Below, piece after piece: positions 16,877 to 25,265 of a stretch of DNA of 64,000 nt. The stretch's first letter is position 1; every line of letters begins with the position of its first letter. Location of the stretch: positions 52,836 to 116,835 of the forward strand of contig NZ_JAKKFD010000053.1 of the NCBI RefSeq assembly GCF_022229005.1. Direction: 5' to 3'. The stretch comes from Micromonospora trifolii (lineage in GTDB: Bacteria; Actinomycetota; Actinomycetes; Mycobacteriales; Micromonosporaceae). The position numbers were made by a program, and so were the translations under genes. Under the pieces are notes generated by a model. It saw nothing but the letters and a program-made list of their open reading frames with translations, ran no database searches and was not told the DNA's origin.

Positions 16877-17326
16877 TCAGTGCTCCCAGAGGTTTTCGGT
16901 GCGGAAGTACCTGGCGGTGAACGCCTCTTCCAGGGAGCCGGTGTCCGTCTCATCTGTCCACCAACCCGGCCAGACGTCGACACCGGAAGGTGCGCTGATG
17001 GCCGTCAGGGCGGTGGAGCACCGGTGGCAGCGCCGAGGTGCCGAGTCCCGGAATCGCCCGCCGCAGTCGCATCGTCGTAGCCGCGCCTCAAGCGCCGCCA
17101 TCAGCGTGGCGTAGGTCCTGTCCTGCGAAGGGACCGCGTCCGCGATGGTTACGAACGTGCTGTCGTAGTAGCCGACATCCACCCGCATCGGGCAGCTGTC
17201 GCAGTAAAGGAAATAGCAGTCCAGCAGTGGCGAGTGGTCGAGGCGGTAGAGGCGTTCGTGGCACTCCGGACAGGCGACTTCCTCGCCGTTCAGCCAGTTG
17301 TCGTCGTCTTCGTCCGGTTGGCTCAC
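16877..17326 (-). CDS. Zinc-ribbon protein of unknown function
   Basis: 149 residues from GTG 17326. It has four CxxC-type clusters: CPEC (19-22), CDSC (42-45), and further on CDCGG and CHRC, which should form two zinc ribbons. The rest is polar with aromatic patches (DVWPGWWTDETDTG). Such proteins often bind nucleic acid or a partner protein, but no family was recognised. It stands alone, convergent with the XRE regulator and divergent from the epoxide hydrolase. The much longer upstream open frame is on the strand opposite the hydrolase gene and is not used. Confidence 0.65.
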   Translation of the reverse strand: MSQPDEDDDNWLNGEEVACPECHERLYRLDHSPLLDCYFLYCDSCPMRVDVGYYDSTFVTIADAVPSQDRTYATLMAALEARLRRCDCGGRFRDSAPRRCHRCSTALTAISAPSGVDVWPGWWTDETDTGSLEEAFTARYFRTENLWEH

Positions 17327-17470
17327 CGGTTGATCATCCCATGGGTGTGACGCGCAGGCGCGTCGGCGATTCGCGTTTCGGCCCGGGTGGCGTCGGCCCG
17401 CTGTGAGACTGGGCGAGTGCCGGCACGTCGGTGCATCGGCGCTGGCCGACTCGACTGCGAGGTGGGGTAG

Positions 17471-18667
17471 ATGTCCAACGACAGCGAGATTCGTCCCTTC
17501 CGGCTCGACACACCGGAGGACACGATCGCCGACCTGCGTCGCCGGATTGCGGCTACCCGCTGGCCCACTCGCGAGTTGGTCACCGATCGCTCCCAGGGGG
17601 TGCAGCTGGCGACGATCCAGGAGTTGGCCCGCTACTGGATCACCGATTACGACTGGCGTGCGTGCGAGACGACGCTGAATTCGCTGCCGCAGTACACGAC
17701 GAACATCGACAGCGTCGAGATTCACTTCATCCACGTACGGTCGCAGCATGAGAACGCCCTGCCGCTGATCATGACGCACGGCTGGCCGGGCTCGGTCGCC
17801 GAGCTGCTCGGGGCCGTCGGCCCGCTGACCGACCCGACGGCGCACGGCGGCACGCCCGAGGACGCGTTCCACCTGGTGCTGCCGTCGTTGCCGGGCTATG
17901 GCTTCTCCGGCGAGCCGACCGAGCCTGGCTGGAATTCGGCGCGGATGGCGCAGGCGTGGGCGAAACTCATGGACCGCCTCGGGTATTCGCGCTACGTCGC
18001 ACAGGGTGGCGATGTTGGTGCGGCCGTCACGGACGCCATGGGGCGTCAAGCACCCGAGGGGCTGCTCGGCATCCACGTCAACCTGCTCGCCGGGGCGGTC
18101 GGCATCAAGGACAAGTTGCCGGCGAGTTCCGAGCAGGAACGCGCCGCGCTCGACGCGCTCAACCTGTTCTCGATGGACGGCTTCGGCTACTTCCTGGAGC
18201 AGTCCACCCGGCCGCAGACGATCGGCTATTCGCTGCTGGACTCGCCCGTCGGGATGGCGGCCTGGATGCTCGACCACGACACGGACAGCTACTACAAGAT
18301 CTCCCGCGCGTTCCTCGACGGTGATCCGGCCGGCGGTCTCACCCGGGACAGCATCCTCGACAACATCACGCTGTACTGGTTGACGGGCACCGGTGCTTCG
18401 TCCGCCCGGTGGTACTGGGAGCAGGGGCGGTTTCAGGCCGCGGCCCAGGCGGCCGGTCAGGCTCCGCCGCCGGTCACGGTGCCGGTCGGCTTCACCACGT
18501 TCCCCGGCGAGATCTGGCCCGCTCCGCGTAGCTGGGCCGAGGCTGTCTACCCCGGCATCGCGTACTTCAACGAGGCTGACCGCGGCGGGCACTTCGCGGC
18601 GTGGGAGGAGCCGGAACTCTTCTCCGCCGAGGTGCGGGCCGCGTTCCGGCCGCTGCGGACATCCTGA
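17471..18667 (+). CDS. Epoxide hydrolase (alpha/beta hydrolase with EHN domain)
   Basis: 398 residues. An epoxide-hydrolase N-terminal domain (IRPFRLDTPEDTIADLRRRIAATRWP, later LNSLPQYTTNIDSVEIHFIH) precedes an alpha/beta hydrolase core. The oxyanion-hole motif HGWPGS starts at His103; the nucleophile is Asp181 in QGGDVGA, aspartate rather than serine as expected for epoxide hydrolases; GGHFAAWEEPE near the C-terminus carries the catalytic His. It opens epoxides to diols in the cytoplasm. ATG 17471 has a purine-rich GAGGTGGGG upstream. Physiological substrate unknown. Confidence 0.92.
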   Translation: MSNDSEIRPFRLDTPEDTIADLRRRIAATRWPTRELVTDRSQGVQLATIQELARYWITDYDWRACETTLNSLPQYTTNIDSVEIHFIHVRSQHENALPLIMTHGWPGSVAELLGAVGPLTDPTAHGGTPEDAFHLVLPSLPGYGFSGEPTEPGWNSARMAQAWAKLMDRLGYSRYVAQGGDVGAAVTDAMGRQAPEGLLGIHVNLLAGAVGIKDKLPASSEQERAALDALNLFSMDGFGYFLEQSTRPQTIGYSLLDSPVGMAAWMLDHDTDSYYKISRAFLDGDPAGGLTRDSILDNITLYWLTGTGASSARWYWEQGRFQAAAQAAGQAPPPVTVPVGFTTFPGEIWPAPRSWAEAVYPGIAYFNEADRGGHFAAWEEPELFSAEVRAAFRPLRTS

Positions 18668-18673
18668 CGCGCC

Positions 18674-19540
18674 TCACCCGTTGACGGACGATCGTCGGCG
18701 CCTGTCGTCGGCCGGGTGGATGGTGCGCACCGGGTCGGGTACCGGCCCTCGGGGCTGCCACTCGCGGGGGTAGCCGAGGGAGACCTCCTGGAAACGCACC
18801 CCGTCGTGGAACGTGGTGCGGGGGATGTGCAGGTGCCCGTAGACCACTGTGGCCGCGTCGAAGCGCAGGTGCCAGTCGCTGGTGCGGACGGTGCCGCACC
18901 ACTGGGCGAACAGCGGGTAGCGCAGGACGTCGGTGGGTTCCCGCACCAGCGGGTAGTGGTTGACCAGCACCGTCGGCAGCGCCGTGTCGCGGTCTGCCAG
19001 CCGGCGTTCGGTCTCGGTGACCCGGGCCGCGCACCACGCCTCCCGACTCGGGTACGGGTCGGGGTGCAGCAGCGCCTCGTCGGTGCACACCACACCGGCC
19101 GCGTACGCCAGGGCCAGCGACTCCTCCTGGGTGTGTGCCTCGGGCACCCGGAACGTGTAGTCGTAGAGCACGAAGAGCGGGGCGATGGTCGCCGGGCCGC
19201 CGTCGCCGTCCCACACCGGGTATGGATCCTCCGGGGTGAGCACCCCCAGCCGCCGGCACATCCGCACCAACTCGCGGTAGCGCTCCTCGCCGCGCAACGT
19301 GACCGGGTCCTGCGGCGGCGTCCACAGCTCGTGGTTGCCCGGCGCCCAGACGACCCGCGCGAAGCGACTGCTCAGTAGCCCGAGCGCCCACTCGATGTCG
19401 GCGAACCGGTCGGCGACGTCCCCGGCGACGAGCAGCCAGTCGCCGTCGTTGTCCGGGTGCAGGTCCTGAACGAAAGCGCGGTTCTGCGGGTGTCCGACGT
19501 GCAGGTCGCTGACGGCCCGCAGCCGGGGTGGAAGTTTCAC
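18674..19540 (-). CDS. Metallophosphoesterase
   Basis: 288 residues with the full calcineurin-like set: SDLHVGH (near residue 11), GDVADR, APGNHELW, VNHYPLV and GHLHIP, which hold two metal ions. It should cleave phosphomonoesters or diesters, possibly a cyclic nucleotide. Convergent with the epoxide hydrolase (6 bases between stops) and divergent from the next alpha/beta hydrolase. Substrate not assignable. Confidence 0.9.
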   Translation of the reverse strand: MKLPPRLRAVSDLHVGHPQNRAFVQDLHPDNDGDWLLVAGDVADRFADIEWALGLLSSRFARVVWAPGNHELWTPPQDPVTLRGEERYRELVRMCRRLGVLTPEDPYPVWDGDGGPATIAPLFVLYDYTFRVPEAHTQEESLALAYAAGVVCTDEALLHPDPYPSREAWCAARVTETERRLADRDTALPTVLVNHYPLVREPTDVLRYPLFAQWCGTVRTSDWHLRFDAATVVYGHLHIPRTTFHDGVRFQEVSLGYPREWQPRGPVPDPVRTIHPADDRRRRSSVNG

Positions 19541-19680
19541 CCCCCGAGGTTAGGACGGAACGGGCGCGTCACGGAACCTCTGCGGCCTGCCGTTCGGGCC
19601 GATCTGACGGTCGCATATCCGGCGACCCGACGGGAAAGCGCGGGGCGTCCGACAGCCCGAGACCGGAGCAGGAGACAAAC

Positions 19681-20532
19681 ATGCCTTTCATCACCGTGGG
19701 TACGGAAAACTCCGCGCCCATCGACCTGTACTACGAGGATCACGGTTCCGGTAAGCCGGTCGTGCTGATCGCAGGGTTCCCGTTCAACGGGGCGACCTTC
19801 GAGAAGGCGACCAACGCGCTCCTCAACGCCGGATACCGGACGATCACCTACGATCGACGCGGTTACGGCAACTCCGCCCAGCCGGCGTTCGGGTACGACT
19901 ACAACACGTTCGCGGCGGACCTGGACGTGCTGATGACCGAGCTGGACCTGAAGGAAGCGACCCTCATCGGTCACTCGATGGGCACCGGCGAGGTCGTTCG
20001 CTACCTGGCCAACTACGGCTCCCAGCGAGTGAGTCGCGGTGTTCTGCTCAGCCCGCTGCAACCCATGCTCGCCAAGGCGAAGGACAACCCGGAGGGCGTC
20101 GATACGAGCCTCTTCAAGGGCTTCCAGGACGCCATCATCAAGGACCGCTACGCGTACCTGACCCAGTTCTGCGACGCGTTCTTCAACTACAGCGAGAACA
20201 AGGGCAAGCTGGTCAGTGAGGACGCGTATCGGGGGCACTGGCAGATCGGCGCGATGGCCTCGGCCAGGGCCACCCACGACAGCGTGACCGCCTGGCAGGA
20301 GGACTTCCGTCAGGACCTGCCGAAGATCGACGTACCGATCTTGATCATGCAGGGCGACAAGGACAACGTGCTGCCCTACCCGGTGACCGGTCAGCGGCTC
20401 GGGCCGATGATGCCGACCGCCAATCTGATCACGATGAAGGGCGCGCCGCACGGCATTCCGTGGACCCACGCCGACGAGGTCAACAAGGCGATCATGGACT
20501 TCATGAAGCAGCCCGCCAAGGCTCGCGCCTGA
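19681..20532 (+). CDS. Alpha/beta hydrolase (non-haem chloroperoxidase/esterase-like)
   Basis: 283 residues: core strands KPVVLIAGFPFNG and YRTITYDRRGYGNS, nucleophile Ser99 in LIGHSMGTGE, acid in MQGDKDNVLP, His in KGAPHGIPWTHADEVN. The sequence is close in style to the cofactor-free haloperoxidase/esterase group; true activity may be esterase or perhydrolase. ATG 19681 has AGGAG at 19670-19674; the frame extends upstream but without a ribosome site. Monocistronic, closed by a hairpin. Confidence 0.88.
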   Translation: MPFITVGTENSAPIDLYYEDHGSGKPVVLIAGFPFNGATFEKATNALLNAGYRTITYDRRGYGNSAQPAFGYDYNTFAADLDVLMTELDLKEATLIGHSMGTGEVVRYLANYGSQRVSRGVLLSPLQPMLAKAKDNPEGVDTSLFKGFQDAIIKDRYAYLTQFCDAFFNYSENKGKLVSEDAYRGHWQIGAMASARATHDSVTAWQEDFRQDLPKIDVPILIMQGDKDNVLPYPVTGQRLGPMMPTANLITMKGAPHGIPWTHADEVNKAIMDFMKQPAKARA

Positions 20533-20575
20533 CCCGTACCGGTAGCCGATCGGACGCCCGCGCCGTGAGGCGCCG

Positions 20576-20614
20576 CGACACCCGGCCCACGGTTCGCACC
20601 GGGGCCGGGTGTCG
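20576..20614. terminator. Terminator hairpin between convergent genes
   Basis: Perfect 13-bp arms CGACACCCGGCCC (20576-20588) and its complement (20602-20614), with a 13-base loop. Located between the convergent alpha/beta hydrolase and O-methyltransferase genes, so it can serve both. Confidence 0.8.
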
Positions 20615-20621
20615 TCGTCGG

Positions 20622-21638
20622 TCAGGCCCGGCGGGCCACCACCGCGCCGTTGGCGCCGGGCGCGTCGAACGGGACGGTACGCACGTCGACGAAACCGGCG
20701 TCGGTGAGCCAGGCCGCGTACTCGGCGCCCGAGTAGTTGCGGCCGCCCTCGGTCTCGACAAGCATGTTCATCCCCATCAGGGCCGCCTCCGGCGGCCCGG
20801 TGCGGTCGTCGTTGAGCAGCAGTTCGCAGACGACGATCGCCCCGCCGGGCGGCAACGCCGCGTGGCACCGGGCCAGCAACGCCCTGTTCGTCGGCTCGTC
20901 CCAGTCGTGCAGGATCATGCTGAGCAGGATGACGTCGTGCCCGTCCGGCAGCGCCGGGTCGGCGAGGAAGTCACCGGCCACCGCGTCGATCCGCCCGGTC
21001 AGCCCGGCCTCCGCGATCCGCTCCCGGGCCCGGACGCAGACGTGCGGCAGGTCCAGGACCGTCGCCCGCAGCTCGGGCAGGCGTCGGCAGAACTCGATCG
21101 GGAACGCGCCCGCCCCGCCGCCCACGTCGAGCAACCGCCGGTGCGCGGAGAAGTCGTACGCGTCGGCCAACGCGCTGGCGGTGAAGCTGGACGTGGAGAA
21201 CATCGCGTCCCAGAACTGCGCCAGCATCTGCGGGTCCTCGGTGTCGAACATCGACTGTTGGGACTCCGGATCCCAGGTCAACGGCCGATCCGTGCGCAGG
21301 GCCTCGCCGATGCGGTGCCAGGGCAGGTAGGTGCGTAGGTCCGAGTAGCGGACCTGCGCCCCGAAGTAGTACGGGCGGCCCTCGACGAGGAACTGCTCGG
21401 CCAACTCGGAGTTGCGGTAACCGTCGCCGGCCTTCTCCAACAGGCCGAGCGACGCACTGGCGGCCAGCAGCAGGTCCGCGGGACGGTCGGGTAACCCGAA
21501 CTCGGCGGCGGCCTGCTCGACGGTCATCGTCCGCCCGCCGGCGAGCCGGGTGAACAGACCGAGTTCAACGCCGACCGCGAGGGTCTTGAACCCCCACACA
21601 CCGGCCACCAGACGCATGAGGGGAGTCGGGGTGATCAC
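20622..21638 (-). CDS. O-methyltransferase (COMT-like, dimerisation domain plus SAM domain)
   Basis: 338 residues. The N-terminal winged-helix dimerisation region (LVAGVWGFKTLAVGVELGLF, DLLLAASASLGLLEK) is followed by the SAM domain: LLDVGGGAGAFPIEF, VLDLPHV, AGDFLADPALPDGHDVILLSMILHDWDE and LPPGGAIVVCE. The His of HDWDE is the general base of plant-type and actinomycete O-methyltransferases. It likely methylates a hydroxyl of an aromatic secondary metabolite, but no biosynthetic genes flank it. GTG 21638 is taken as start; ATG 21617 is the alternative. Neither has a clear ribosome site. Confidence 0.85.
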   Translation of the reverse strand: MITPTPLMRLVAGVWGFKTLAVGVELGLFTRLAGGRTMTVEQAAAEFGLPDRPADLLLAASASLGLLEKAGDGYRNSELAEQFLVEGRPYYFGAQVRYSDLRTYLPWHRIGEALRTDRPLTWDPESQQSMFDTEDPQMLAQFWDAMFSTSSFTASALADAYDFSAHRRLLDVGGGAGAFPIEFCRRLPELRATVLDLPHVCVRARERIAEAGLTGRIDAVAGDFLADPALPDGHDVILLSMILHDWDEPTNRALLARCHAALPPGGAIVVCELLLNDDRTGPPEAALMGMNMLVETEGGRNYSGAEYAAWLTDAGFVDVRTVPFDAPGANGAVVARRA

Positions 21639-21680
21639 CCCGACATGAGATCACACATCACACGTTTCCAACATGGACGC

Positions 21681-22310
21681 TCACGCCCGGATCAGCGTCA
21701 CCAACCCCGCGGCCACCAGCACCCCGGCCCAGAGCCGGTCCACGTTGAACCAGGCCCGACGCAGCACACCGACACCGAGCACCTGGTAGACCAGCAACGC
21801 CACCGCCAGGGCGACGCCGAGCATTGCCACTGTGTGCACCCCGGCCGCCGCGAGGCCGGACAGCGCACCCATCGGCGCGGCGGCCAGGTGCCCGGAGTGA
21901 CCCCCGGGCACCGGCTCGGCCACCAGCACCGGCAACAGCATCAGCCCCGCCCCGTGCGCCGACGACATGAGGAACGACCAGGCGGCGAGCTGCGCCGCCG
22001 ACAGCCGCATTCCCGCCCAACGGAAGTGCCGCTCGGAGAGCAGCCGCCACAGCCCGAAGGTCACCAGCACCACACCACCGACCACCGCGAGGGCGCTGCT
22101 CGTCGTCACCGACCGGGTCGCGGCGACCAACGCGGCGACGATGGCCACCGAGGCGAGATGCCCCGCGGCGATCGGCGGCAGGGCGCGCAGCAACGCCAGC
22201 CGACTGCGCTCCTGTAGGCCCCGGGCCACCGCGAACAACCAACCCATCGCCGGGTTCAGACCATGGAACGCGCCGAGCGCGGCGAGCGTCGCCAGTGCGG
22301 TGACGGTCAC
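21681..22310 (-). CDS. Multi-pass membrane protein at the end of the organosulfur operon
   Basis: 209 residues, six or so membrane segments. It opens with AFHGLNPAMGWLFAVARGLQE, and a second histidine-containing motif SSAHGAGLMLLPV lies inside a hydrophobic stretch; this pattern recalls metal-transport-type (UreH/NiCoT/LysE-like) membrane proteins, without a firm match. GTG 22310 overlaps the stop of the SBP56 gene as GTGA, so the two are cotranscribed. It may insert copper or export a product for the SBP56 enzyme; this is inference. Confidence 0.65.
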   Translation of the reverse strand: MTVTALATLAALGAFHGLNPAMGWLFAVARGLQERSRLALLRALPPIAAGHLASVAIVAALVAATRSVTTSSALAVVGGVVLVTFGLWRLLSERHFRWAGMRLSAAQLAAWSFLMSSAHGAGLMLLPVLVAEPVPGGHSGHLAAAPMGALSGLAAAGVHTVAMLGVALAVALLVYQVLGVGVLRRAWFNVDRLWAGVLVAAGLVTLIRA

Positions 22311-23713
22311 GGATAGCAGTACGAGTCGGAGGAGGCGTCCCCGCCCTGCAACCGGGTCTGGTGCACCCGCAGGCCCCGGAACTCGTCCCCGTGCGGAAAG
22401 AACCGCTCATCGGGGGTGAGCCCGCCGGCGTCCACGTCGACGTCGAGCTTGGCCAGCCAGGCGCCCACCCCGTCGGGGTAGAACTGGTCGTCCCACGCGC
22501 CGTAGAGCGAGTTGCTGACGTAGACCCGTCGGCCGTCCCGGCTGACCTCCACCATCTGTGGGCCACCGGCCAACGCCTCGTCCGGCGCCGACGGGTGCGC
22601 GGTTCGGCGGACGATCCCGCCGAGGTGCACCGAGCCCGTCTGCACCGGGTGCAGCGGATCGCTGACGTCGTACTGGCGCAGCTCACCGGTGCCCCAGCAG
22701 GAGACGTAGAGGAACCTGTCGTCGACCGACAGGTCGATGTCGGTCACCAGCGGCGGCACCGCCCCGAACGGCTTGAGCAGGTCGGGCAGGTCCGCCGCGT
22801 CGGCCGGCTCGGCCGGGATGTCGATCACCTTGGTGACCGCCCAGGCGTCCCCGTCACGGTGCCAGAGCCAGATCGAGGCGGACAGGTCATCGACGCTGAT
22901 CACCACCCCGACGAACCCGTACGACTTCGTCGGATCGTGCGCCGGGCGCAGCTCCAGCGGCATCTGGTACTGGTCGCCGAGATCGACCCGTTGGACGTGC
23001 CGGCGTTTCGCCAGGTCCCAGAAGTGGATGGCGTGCCCGTAGCGTCGGCCCAGCAGCAACTCACCGATGATGCCGTCCTCGATCATCGACGGCGTGCCCC
23101 ACTCGCTGGTGACCAGCACGTCCTGGGTCAGGTGCCACCACACGTCGTACGCCAGGAACTGCGGCCCCCGGTCGGCCTCCCACGCCCCGCGTACCTCGAA
23201 CGTGGTGTGGTCGAGGATGGCGATGCCACCCGGGCCCTCCGCGCCGTCCGCGCCGCCGAGGGCGGAGAGGTAGATGCCGTCCGGGCCGCAGTGCACTGTG
23301 TGCGGCCGTGAGTAGCCGGCCCGCTTCGCCAGCTCCTCCGCCCCGATCACCTTGACGATCTGCGGCTGGCGCGGATCGGGCTGGGTGTCGAGCACGTGGA
23401 TGCGCGACGACCGCAGGCCGGGCACGATCAGGTAGCGCCGCTCGACGTGCGGGTGCGGGGCGGTCGGGCAGAGCGCGCTGCTGCACGCGTTCCAGCCGAA
23501 GTGGTGCAGCTCGTCACCGACGTACGGCAGGTCGGTCCAGCCGACGACCCGGCCGTAGTCGGGGGAGCCGGGGTCGGTGTCCAGCACGACGATGGCGTCC
23601 GGACGGCTCGCCGTCCGGTCGAAGGCCGCCACGTAGGCGAGCTTCTCCGCCGGTGCTGTCACCGCCTCCCGAGGCGAGGGATAGAACGTGGGGTCGGGGG
23701 TCCAGCGGGTCAT
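22307..23713 (-). CDS. mtoX: Selenium-binding protein SBP56 family, probable methanethiol oxidase
   Basis: 468 residues, the family's usual length. It shows the SBP56 hallmarks: HHFGWNACSSALC near residue 70, RYLIVPGLRSSRIHVLDT, SRPHTVHCGPDGIYLSALG, SYGFVGVV, then DIDLSVDDRFLYVSCWGTG and the ending GLRVHQTRLQGGDASSDSYCYP. Bacterial members studied oxidise methanethiol to formaldehyde, sulfide and peroxide in a copper-dependent way. I see no signal peptide. ATG 23713 has GGAG 5 bases upstream. It lies 14 bases after ssuB in an organosulfur operon, which supports a sulfur role. Confidence 0.88.
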   Translation of the reverse strand: MTRWTPDPTFYPSPREAVTAPAEKLAYVAAFDRTASRPDAIVVLDTDPGSPDYGRVVGWTDLPYVGDELHHFGWNACSSALCPTAPHPHVERRYLIVPGLRSSRIHVLDTQPDPRQPQIVKVIGAEELAKRAGYSRPHTVHCGPDGIYLSALGGADGAEGPGGIAILDHTTFEVRGAWEADRGPQFLAYDVWWHLTQDVLVTSEWGTPSMIEDGIIGELLLGRRYGHAIHFWDLAKRRHVQRVDLGDQYQMPLELRPAHDPTKSYGFVGVVISVDDLSASIWLWHRDGDAWAVTKVIDIPAEPADAADLPDLLKPFGAVPPLVTDIDLSVDDRFLYVSCWGTGELRQYDVSDPLHPVQTGSVHLGGIVRRTAHPSAPDEALAGGPQMVEVSRDGRRVYVSNSLYGAWDDQFYPDGVGAWLAKLDVDVDAGGLTPDERFFPHGDEFRGLRVHQTRLQGGDASSDSYCYP

Positions 23714-23727
23714 CGCAGCTCCGCTCG

Positions 23728-24459
23728 TCAGGTGGTGGGAACGCCGAGTCGGTCGAGCAGGTGGCGGCGCAGCGCGCCGAAGGCCCTGTCGTCCGGCGTA
23801 CGGGTGGGGCCGAGGTCGACGGGCATCTCGGCGGCGATGCGGCCCTCGTCGAGAAGCAGGATCCGGTCGGCGAGCAGCAGCGCCTCCTCCACGTCGTGAG
23901 TGACCAGTAGGGCGGCGAAGCCGTGCTCGGCGCGCAGCCGGCGCAGCAGGATCTGCATCCGCAGTCGGGTCAGCGCGTCCAGCGCGCCGAACGGCTCGTC
24001 GAGCAGCAGCAGGTCCGGTTCGCGGACCAGGGCCCGCGCCACGGCAACCCGCTGCGCCTGCCCACCGGACAACTCGGCCGGCCAGGCGCGATCCCGCTCG
24101 GCCAGACCGACCTCGGCCAGCGCCCGCCGGATCCGGCCCGGGCCGTCCGCGCCGGACAGCCCGAGCCCCACGTTCTCCGTCACACGTTTCCATGGCAGCA
24201 ACCGGTGCTCCTGGAAGACCACCGCGGCGGTGCCGTGCACGACGCTCGTCCCGCCGGCCTCGCCGTCCAACCCGGCGAGAATCCGCAGCAGCGTGCTCTT
24301 GCCGGAACCGCTGCCGCCCAGCAGGGCCACCACCTCACCGCGGGCGATGGTGAGGTCGACCCCGGCCAGCACGACCGTCGGCCCGAACGCCCGGCGCACC
24401 GCGTGGGCGGTGAGCACCGGCTCGGCGCCGTTCAGGTCGCCCGCAGTCCGCGACGCCAT
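23728..24459 (-). CDS. ssuB: ABC transporter ATP-binding protein (sulfonate/nitrate/taurine type)
   Basis: 243 residues with Walker A LLGGSGSGKST, Q-loop VVFQEHRLLPW, signature LSGGQAQRVAVARAL, Walker B LLLLDEPFGALD and H-loop LLVTHDVEEAL. The LPWKRVTENVGLGL segment is typical of the SsuB/TauB branch. It powers uptake of an alkanesulfonate or related organosulfur compound with the permease and binding protein upstream; it overlaps the permease gene by 28 bases. Confidence 0.88.
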   Translation of the reverse strand: MASRTAGDLNGAEPVLTAHAVRRAFGPTVVLAGVDLTIARGEVVALLGGSGSGKSTLLRILAGLDGEAGGTSVVHGTAAVVFQEHRLLPWKRVTENVGLGLSGADGPGRIRRALAEVGLAERDRAWPAELSGGQAQRVAVARALVREPDLLLLDEPFGALDALTRLRMQILLRRLRAEHGFAALLVTHDVEEALLLADRILLLDEGRIAAEMPVDLGPTRTPDDRAFGALRRHLLDRLGVPTT

Positions 24460-25265
24460 GTCAACATCCTCCTCTCCAGGACGCGCAGCGCAAGGTCGGA
24501 TATCAGCCCGAGCAGGGCATAGACGAGCAGGCCGAGCACCACCACGTCGGTCTGGCTGAACTCCCGCGCCTCCATCATCAGGAAGCCGATTCCGGTCTGG
24601 GCGTTGACCTGTTCGCCGACGACCAGGCTGAGCCAGGCCGCCCCGATCGCCAGCCGTAGGCCGAGGAAGAGCGACGGCAGCGCGCCGGGCAGCACCACGT
24701 GCCGCAGTCGGGCGGCCTGGCCCAGACCACAGGTCCGGGCGGCCTCCACCAGCCGCTCGTCGATGTCCCGGATGCCGGCGTAGGTGTTGAAGTAGATGGG
24801 GAAGAACGCGCCCAGAGCCACCAGGCTGATCTTGAGTGATTCGCCGATGCCGACCCAGATGATCAGCAACGGAACCAGTCCGAGGTGCGGCAGCATCCGG
24901 GCCATCTGCACCGGCGGGTCGACCAGGTCGTCACCGAGCCGCAGCAGCCCGGCCACGGTCCCCAGGGCCAGGGCCAGGAGACCGCCGATCAGCAGACCCG
25001 CCCCGGCCCGGGTCAGGGAGTCCAACAGGTGGATGCCGAGCGTCCCGTCCCGGCTCAGCCGCCAGCCGGTGGCCAGGACGTCGCTGGGCGCGGGCAGCTT
25101 CTCGGCCGCCAGCAGCCCGGTCCGTGCGGCCAACTCCCACCCGAGGACCAGCACCACCGGGCTCACCACCCGCCGCCAGCGCCGGGCCGGCCGCTGACGA
25201 CGGGGTACGACCGGCACCGCCGCCGCGACCTCGTCGGGCGCCTCGACGAGGCTGGTACGACTCAC
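24432..25265 (-). CDS. ssuC: ABC transporter permease (SsuC-type)
   Basis: 277 residues, six predicted membrane segments, and the binding-protein-dependent permease loop EAARTCGLGQAARLRHVVLPGALPSLFLGLR (EAA motif, contacts the ATPase). A long polar N-terminus precedes the first segment. GTG 25265 overlaps the stop of ssuA as GTGA. Forms the membrane channel for the organosulfur substrate. Confidence 0.87.
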   Translation of the reverse strand: MSRTSLVEAPDEVAAAVPVVPRRQRPARRWRRVVSPVVLVLGWELAARTGLLAAEKLPAPSDVLATGWRLSRDGTLGIHLLDSLTRAGAGLLIGGLLALALGTVAGLLRLGDDLVDPPVQMARMLPHLGLVPLLIIWVGIGESLKISLVALGAFFPIYFNTYAGIRDIDERLVEAARTCGLGQAARLRHVVLPGALPSLFLGLRLAIGAAWLSLVVGEQVNAQTGIGFLMMEAREFSQTDVVVLGLLVYALLGLISDLALRVLERRMLTWRRGLRAT